From Brevipalpus yothersi (lineage: Eukaryota; Arthropoda; Arachnida; Trombidiformes; Tenuipalpidae): 13,829 bases of DNA. The notes below the pieces were generated by a model. It made no database searches and was not told the DNA's origin. It saw only the letters and a list, made by a program, of their open reading frames with translations. A program made the position numbers and the translations under genes. The stretch covers positions 1 to 13,829 of the forward strand of contig QZCP01000638.1 in the NCBI GenBank assembly GCA_003956705.1, read 5' to 3'. Position 1 is the stretch's first letter. Each line of letters begins with the position of its first letter. Positions 8,403 through 13,829 of this stretch are shown piece after piece.

Positions 8403-10715
8403 TCAAGTATAATTATTTTTGGAGAACTTAAAACTGGTTGCATTATGAGCATTGCCTGTGGACTCAGGAGAAGATGAGCATGGATTGCGAGCCAATCGTT
8501 TGCGAAAAGCTTGCTTAAAATTTTCATTGCATAGAGCATATAGAAATGGATTGATAGTTGAATTAATGTAACCAAGCCATATGGCCATTGTGTGAACAAA
8601 ATGATTAACACATGAACAGTATGCTGTCACTATGAATACCACCACATAAGGTAGCCAACACAATATGAATGCACCCAAAATGACACCCAATTGTCGGGCA
8701 GCTTTTTTCTCTTGCCGTAATCGAGATGACTCAACCCGATGTACAACACTTCGATGATCTTGAAATGATCCACTGGACATTGCTGAAAATGATCCGGAAC
8801 GCTTCAGAGGATGATTGTGATGGCTATGATGATGATGATGGTGGTGGTGGTGGTGGTGATGGGGTGGATGATGTCGTAGACCAAAATGGACTGGTCCTGG
8901 GTGACTTGTGGGTGGCTGGTGTCCTGGACCTGGTGTCGATGGGCCCATAGGTGTACCGGTGGTTGTAATTGAGAAGGACATTTTACTTGGTGACAGATCA
9001 TCTTGGTGGGACATTGTCATTGACCGGAAGCCCAATGATGAACTAGATCGACTGATTGGCGGTGAATCACTACTATGATGTCCACCACCACCATTGCTAC
9101 TACTGCGTCTACTTAAGCTATCTTTGAGCATTTTGAGCATTGTTTTTTGGCGATTCTTAACATCCTTTCGTACTGTTACATTAGCACCACTAGCGGTACT
9201 TTCATCACCTCCACTGGTTGATGATGGAGGACCGGAAATGCTTAATTCCGAATCTATGGCACATGAAACGGTTATGGAGTGTGGCTGGTGTACAAGACGC
9301 TTACTGGATGGAATATTTTGATGATTATTTAATTGTTGTTGCTGTGGTTGATGATGATAATCAGTATAATTATTATTGGAAGAACTTTTAGATTTCAATT
9401 TTTTCCTATTTTTTGCTTTCTTACTATTATTATTGACAACACTGGTATTAACATTATTTTCTTGTGTACAACTTTTTTTACGCTTATTCTTCTTATTCTT
9501 TTTCATATCATCACCATTAGCTTCACCATCATTGGACGAAACAACACTTTTCACCGGTATCACATCAGTCACTTCCGATAATTCAACATATTCCACTTGA
9601 ACATCAACATCATGATGATCTTCCAGTGAACACGATTTATTGCCACCAGTTTTAACCACAACCAATTGTTTATACCGATGAATGGTATCCGAATCACAGT
9701 GATCTAGTGAATTAAGTGGACTTACACAACACGATGAAGATGTGGTTCTGACATGTTGTTGTTGTGGACCACAGCCACCATTACCATTGCCACCAGTATT
9801 TGGTGATATGGATGGTGATGTTCTCTTGATGGTTCCACTGTTCACTGTCAAAACCACCGGCAAATGATCACCATTTGTGATACCGGTGGCTGATGAAAGT
9901 GATGCTGATGGCACTAAATGGCTTCTATTATCTGTTCGAAGTCGATTTCGATTAGATAAATCAATTGGACTGATAACCGAAGCACTTGCTGATAATGTTC
10001 TTGTGGCTGCTGTCGTTTCTGGAATATTTTTACCATTTCCGGTAAAATTATCTGTTATCGGTCCATTACTCAAGCTTGTTTTACCATTATTATGATCTTT
10101 CCAATTTAATCGTAGTTTACCACTTTTTATTAACGTTGATAACGATTGATTATCACAATTGGCTAACGAATGGCTGGACATTGTTGATCGATCTTTTGAT
10201 CGACCACCACAAACACCCATATCAAATTTTCCGCGTCTCTTGATTTCAAGATATATTTTAATATACAAAATAACCATTAAACTCATTGGTATAACGAAAT
10301 TAAGTACCGATGTGGTAACCTTGAAAAGTTTATCATTAGAAAATTCTGTTTCACACACTTGATTATCATGCTTACGATAGCCTTCATTATACCAATGATG
10401 CCATCCGATGATGGGCAGAATCCAGCATCCGGCCAGTAACCATACAACAACAATCATACCGAGAGCTCGTTTTTTAGTTCTTTTACACAAATATTTGAGT
10501 GGACTTTTGATGGACCAATATCGATCCAAACTTAATATCAATAAATTGAATATACTTGCAGTGCTTGCCGTGTAATCAATGATGAGCCAAAATTGACACA
10601 CTATTATGCCAAATATCCAATCACCAGTTAAAACATACGCTGAACTGATTGGCATCACAATTAAGCCCACAATTGAATCGGCAATTGCTAAACTCAATAT
10701 GAACATATTACTGAC
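8403..10715 (-). CDS. Histamine H1 receptor-like class A GPCR, 3' exon (TM2 to C-terminus); N-terminus and TM1 missing
   Basis: A plasma-membrane G-protein-coupled receptor for a biogenic amine, most likely histamine. The exon opens with Val-Ser-Asn (10715-10707) after a splice acceptor; numbering here starts at the next codon, Met at 10706, for 767 residues to TGA. TM2 has LAIAD (Asp10). TM3 has Cys37, Asp44-Tyr45 and DRY (61-63). TM4 has Trp89 and Trp95. ECL2 Cys118 pairs with Cys37. TM5 (about 128-151) has Lys129, Thr132, Asn136 and Pro140. TM6 has Glu666, Phe680 and CWLPY (683-687). TM7 has IWLGYINST (709-717) and NPFLY (719-723), then helix 8 LCNENFKQAF and a possible palmitoylated Cys743. 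Aligned with my knowledge of vertebrate H1, positions 3.32 Asp, 3.33 Tyr, 4.56 Trp, 5.39 Lys, 5.42 Thr, 5.46 Asn, 6.48 Trp, 6.51 Tyr and 7.43 Tyr are kept; 6.52 is Val688 where H1 has Phe. Muscarinic receptors lack 5.46 Asn and have 6.52 Asn. H1 receptors usually couple to Gq. ICL3 (about 160-663) is exceptionally long and low-complexity. Naming the ligand is inference; the receptor class is certain. Confidence 0.95.
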   Translation of the reverse strand, partial: VSNMFILSLAIADSIVGLIVMPISSAYVLTGDWIFGIIVCQFWLIIDYTASTASIFNLLILSLDRYWSIKSPLKYLCKRTKKRALGMIVVVWLLAGCWILPIIGWHHWYNEGYRKHDNQVCETEFSNDKLFKVTTSVLNFVIPMSLMVILYIKIYLEIKRRGKFDMGVCGGRSKDRSTMSSHSLANCDNQSLSTLIKSGKLRLNWKDHNNGKTSLSNGPITDNFTGNGKNIPETTAATRTLSASASVISPIDLSNRNRLRTDNRSHLVPSASLSSATGITNGDHLPVVLTVNSGTIKRTSPSISPNTGGNGNGGCGPQQQHVRTTSSSCCVSPLNSLDHCDSDTIHRYKQLVVVKTGGNKSCSLEDHHDVDVQVEYVELSEVTDVIPVKSVVSSNDGEANGDDMKKNKKNKRKKSCTQENNVNTSVVNNNSKKAKNRKKLKSKSSSNNNYTDYHHQPQQQQLNNHQNIPSSKRLVHQPHSITVSCAIDSELSISGPPSSTSGGDESTASGANVTVRKDVKNRQKTMLKMLKDSLSRRSSSNGGGGHHSSDSPPISRSSSSLGFRSMTMSHQDDLSPSKMSFSITTTGTPMGPSTPGPGHQPPTSHPGPVHFGLRHHPPHHHHHHHHHHHHSHHNHPLKRSGSFSAMSSGSFQDHRSVVHRVESSRLRQEKKAARQLGVILGAFILCWLPYVVVFIVTAYCSCVNHFVHTMAIWLGYINSTINPFLYALCNENFKQAFRKRLARNPCSSSPESTGNAHNATSFKFSKNNYT
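8826..8861 (-). repeat. Polyhistidine tract in the receptor third loop (12 His codons)
   Basis: Twelve consecutive CAC/CAT codons encode residues 616-627, inside a His/Pro-rich stretch (about 597-633) at the membrane-proximal end of ICL3. CAC and CAT are mixed, so the tract is not a fresh pure trinucleotide expansion, although GTG and ATG runs make it prone to slippage. Its position shortly before TM6 could influence G-protein contact, but that is inference. Confidence 0.95.
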
Positions 10716-10740
10716 CTGCGAAAGTGGAATAAAAAGGCAA
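10716..10740 (-). other. 3' splice site of the receptor exon
   Basis: Reading the minus strand, a TTTTTATTCCACTTTCGCAG tract leads into Val-Ser-Asn-Met. The splice falls in phase 0 immediately before the residue matching the conserved Val of H1 receptors (Val-Gly-Asn at the start of TM2). The reading frame upstream meets TGA within about 20 codons, so TM1 cannot be contiguous. A second AG five bases downstream would change the phase and is less well supported. Confidence 0.8.
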
Positions 10741-10830
10741 AAAGAATAAAGAATGAGATTTCATCATGATGTTAAGGTTCATGGAAAGTGATCCCTCAAC
10801 AAAAAAGAATGTATGTTTGCTAATGGAATT

Positions 10831-10863
10831 AGAAGAAGAAAGAAAGAAAGAAAAAAGAAAGAA

Positions 10864-10912
<49 letters not shown>
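10831..10912. repeat. GAA / GAAA / (GA)n compound microsatellite
   Basis: GAA and GAAA units pass into about 17 GA units on the plus strand. In the receptor pre-mRNA this reads as CU-rich sequence about 115 bases upstream of the exon. Confidence 0.95.
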
Positions 10913-11200
10913 ATGGAAGGAATAAAGTTGAATAACTAGGTTATTTAGAGCAAAAAATTGCACCAAAACAAAGATTAGAGGGAAAGAAAGAAAAGGGTGG
11001 AGAGAGAAGGAAAAATCACAATAGAATATTTGAGGCGAAGAATTCTCTTTGCTTCCATTTCATCCATACAAAACTGAGAGGGAATAAAAATGATGGTCGC
11101 TGATTATTATGCTCATTACAGCTGAAGAATAACGATAGACTGTTGTTTTGATTCATCAAATTTTCCGCAAGATTCGCTCTTTTATATATATTTCTTAATC

Positions 11201-11202
11201 TT

Positions 11203-11250
<48 letters not shown>
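11201..11250. repeat. (CT)n microsatellite
   Basis: CT units with one TTT interruption, in opposite orientation to the GA tract 290 bases away. The minus-strand frame through it (11016-11309) is an Arg-Glu repeat artefact. Confidence 0.95.
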
Positions 11251-11327
11251 ATATTCTTGCAAATGATCACTCGAGTATATAAAGTATTCACAGGCCAACC
11301 CAAACACACAGATACAACACGGGGTTT

Positions 11328-11380
11328 TCTTGGGGCTCATAAAATTTCAAGCTTCAACATAACTCTTTATGAGCCCAAGA
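11328..11380. repeat. Inverted repeat, 15-bp arms with a one-base bulge
   Basis: Left arm TCTTGGGGCTCATAAA (11328-11343) is complementary to right arm TTTATGAGCCCAAGA (11366-11380) except for one extra G in the left arm. The spacer is 22 bases. Transcribed, it would fold into a compact hairpin. It is shorter than a typical microRNA precursor stem and has no recognisable transposon context. Confidence 0.8.
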
Positions 11381-11727
11381 TTCACATAACAGTATTCTTT
11401 CACCCAAACTCGACATTGGTAAACGTCTTTGACTTTGAACATTTTCACTTTTATGACTTCACCAAATTAGCATACAAAAAGAAACTCACATTCTGTTAAC
11501 ATCAAAGATTTTGTATCATGATGATAGTTCACGTGAAATGGCTTTCATGTGCTTTGTTATCTATTTCAGACAGTTTTAGTTTGGTTAATTTTACTTGGCA
11601 CTATTTGTCTGGATGTTAATCTTCCCAGGAGATCAATTTTATTGCTTCGTTGTGAATAATGGGAATACTTGACCACAAGTAGTGATACTTATTCTAGATT
11701 GATTGATAGGATGCTGAAACTTGATGA

Positions 11728-11730
<3 letters not shown>

Positions 11731-11810
<80 letters not shown>
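11731..11810. repeat. Long (GA)n microsatellite
   Basis: About 40 GA units with a single AAA interruption near 11796. Frames through it on both strands (plus 11669-11920, minus 11639-11866) encode Arg-Glu or Ser-Leu repeats and are not genes. Confidence 0.97.
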
Positions 11811-13225
11811 CCAAGAAGTGGAAAAGGCTCGCCAATCTCCACAAGGACATAATATTGGTGCTTCATTTTTACATATGTAGTGGAATATCAGATGGAAGGC
11901 TCCAAATTACCATGATATGATATTCTAATGAAAAATAGAGAAACTAGATAGAAGATAAATAGATATCTCTACCAACAGAGGTATGAAAATCGAACTGTTT
12001 CGTTGTCTTCATGAAATTTGGAAGATTTTTGAATGAACTTATAACTCCAGCAAGAATGGTAATAGGTTACCTGTCGCAGATAAGCAAAATATTATTATCA
12101 AAGTGTTGGAGAATACTCATGAATTTATTCCTGGTTAATATCCAGGCACTTATCAACTTGGCTTTAGATGATAAAGAAAAATCAGGAAGAAGGTTCACAC
12201 AGAAATTGACCACAGATAATGTCAGGGTATTTCAAAATTTATTCGTACCATGTACAACCATCAAACATATCATTAGTCGAATGATGAATGAACCATACAT
12301 CATGAACTTTTTTCCATTTGTAGCCACAATGAGCTCATACAAACTATACAATCGTACTAATTAACAATGTTGAACCTACCAAATGAGATCCTCAAACACT
12401 TTGATCAAGTATATTCCTAATGATATAGCATTTTCTTCACTGATATTTTGAAATTCATCTTGTACTTTCACCATTATGATGATCTCAAATTTGATTTGGA
12501 GAATTTTTACCAAATTTGCATGAAATTCGATGTATATGTGAAAAACATCAACGTGTCTCTGCATCATGAACTTTTTAACCTTTAAAAAGCTCAAGACAGT
12601 GTAAAAAAGGAAGCAGAACGATAAAACCTCGTGCTTGGAATAATTATTCTTCATATAAAATGGAAGGCATCATGTATCTTTTATAAATTTCACAATGTCT
12701 TAGAGCTCGACAAGTATTTACAGATGGAAGATTATGGAAAAATAGCATAGAGACTTTATTGGAATCTGAATTATGCGTAAATACGTTGATATTCTTACAT
12801 TTAAAATGCAATTGACAATATATCAAAAGATTGGTGCCCATGATGCATTCTTTCCAATCGTACCTCCAAACTATCAAATTTTACAGTCTAAAAGAATTGT
12901 TCTCAGCTAATCACAAGAATGATCAGAGTCAACAATACAGTCGAGTCCAGTCAATTGTTGAGAACCTGAATGGGCAAGAATCATAATGATCCACACAGTA
13001 TCTCTCACCTAAATCCAGCACATTCACATGGAGGAATGCACAATGGTCAAAATCGATACTGGTGTACATTCAGGTCATTGAAGCTCTTGACAAAAGATAA
13101 AAGTAGAAGGCAAATAAATGAATTATTTAACCACATTTCTCAATCCTATTTTCACTTGGACAAGATCATTTTCACACACAAGACACTTACACGCTTGATG
13201 GTTAATGGCTGTCTATGAATCTATC

Positions 13226-13243
13226 TGTGTGTGTGTGTGTGTG
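13226..13243. repeat. Short (TG)n repeat
   Basis: Nine TG units on the plus strand. Confidence 0.9.
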
Positions 13244-13774
13244 CTTATAAATCGAAAGGTACAGATTTGATCAGCTATGAAAAATGAGCTTGATAAAATA
13301 AAGGTGGATGAGTTGAATGTACCATTACTACTTTTCACAATTGCACAATGTCGATTCACTGCATGCTTTATTAGCTTTTGCTGTTATGTTCAAAGGTCTC
13401 TTCTTTTTCCATCTCTATCTCATTCTTTCATTCCACCAAACAAACGATCCAATAGAGATACAACGTTATTCATTTTCATAGCCTCCATCAAGTCAGCACT
13501 TTCATTCATCTCTTTCGATCTCTCTCTACTCACCGATGATTTATTCCCAATTCCCTTTGGATGGTCATTTTTTTCCTGGTAAATATAACTGGAGCAATAC
13601 ACTTTGCTGATCTTCTTCTACACATATACGTCAAGTGCCTTCCAGGGATGAGTGCTCTTTTGCATGTATTCTGATGAACAACACCATTCATGACTTTCTG
13701 GTTGAAGAATATATGAGTGACACACTTCGATGTTTTCCACTTATTTGCATCAACTTTTCCATGTTCTATAGATA

Positions 13775-13778
<4 letters not shown>

Positions 13779-13829
<51 letters not shown>
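13779..13829. repeat. (CT)n microsatellite running off the window end
   Basis: Pure CT from 13779 to the last base. The true length cannot be seen, and a sequence ending inside a dinucleotide repeat may be an assembly break. Confidence 0.95.

Larger units (their letters stand above)
10741..13829 (-). other. Upstream intron of the receptor gene (at least 3.1 kb); no TM1 exon found
   Basis: The receptor must have a 5' exon with N-terminus and TM1. I checked several minus-strand donor-like sites here (near 13190-13185, 13007-13002, 12067-12062 and 11486-11481), and none follows an in-phase hydrophobic segment ending in an ICL1-like sequence. Frames at plus 12011-12364 (117 codons), minus 12376-12654, minus 12644-12877 and plus 13277-13582 are open but carry no recognised domain. 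Most of the stretch is microsatellite and AT-rich sequence, so the 5' exon probably lies beyond the window. Confidence 0.6.

Noticed and set aside
8726..10362. Open frames on the plus strand opposite the receptor exon, and the short minus-strand frames overlapping it (8279-8611, 8804-9001)
   Set aside because: They are shadows of the receptor coding sequence in other frames.
11639..11920. Arg-Glu or Ser-Leu repeat proteins through the GA tract (likewise at 5790-6086 and 11016-11309)
   Set aside because: They are translations of dinucleotide repeats, open only because GA/CT repeats contain no stop codon.
12011..12364. 117-codon plus-strand open frame, the longest outside the receptor
   Set aside because: No recognised domain, signal peptide or splice context. 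It lies in the receptor intron and its length is not extraordinary for many frames of AT-rich DNA. A protein search could change this.
12376..12877. Two adjoining minus-strand open frames (92 and 77 codons)
   Set aside because: They are in different frames, have no motif, and no hydrophobic segment suitable for the missing TM1 exon in the right phase.
13130..13260. GTAAGT donor on the minus strand near 13190-13185 as the end of the missing TM1 exon
   Set aside because: The phase-0 frame before it meets TAG about 10 codons upstream and contains no hydrophobic helix.

Overview
The window is animal nuclear DNA, AT-rich (about one third G+C by eye), with many long (GA)n/(CT)n tracts, GT-AG introns and one unmistakable metazoan gene, a class A (rhodopsin-like) amine GPCR. 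No bacterial operons, ribosome-binding sites or RNA genes are visible. AT richness, abundant GA/CT microsatellites, Asn/Ser/His-rich low-complexity protein inserts and small introns would fit an arthropod, perhaps an acariform mite. That placement is inference only; no marker in the window fixes the taxon.

Layout. Positions 1-1778 hold a GA/GAAA microsatellite and no recognised gene. At 1779-2115 on the minus strand I assemble a probable two-exon gene for a 61-residue secreted peptide, using a GTAAGT donor and a CAACAG acceptor. Positions 2116-8402 hold no confident gene. They contain three CT tracts, one GT tract, a weak minus-strand stop-depleted frame (3993-4757) that may be a decayed gene, and a plus-strand 44-codon ORF with a signal-peptide-like start (7504-7638). 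Positions 8403-10715 on the minus strand are the large 3' exon of the GPCR. Positions 10716-13829 are the upstream intron of that gene, with four GA/CT tracts, one GT tract and a 15-bp inverted repeat. The exon carrying the N-terminus and TM1 was not found and is probably beyond position 13829.

The GPCR is the key object. It has TM2 to TM7 and a complete C-terminus. Its motifs match the vertebrate histamine H1 receptor more closely than muscarinic, dopamine or serotonin receptors. The TM5 trio Lys/Thr/Asn that marks the H1 histamine pocket is intact, together with the TM3 Asp-Tyr, the TM4 Trp and the TM7 segment IWLGYINST. The third intracellular loop is about 500 residues, with polyhistidine, polyglutamine and lysine-rich stretches. 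Histamine signalling in insects is known mainly through histamine-gated chloride channels, so a metabotropic H1-like receptor in an arthropod-like genome is worth following up.

The receptor and the small peptide gene share the minus strand but lie 6.3 kb apart. Nothing in the sequence links their functions.
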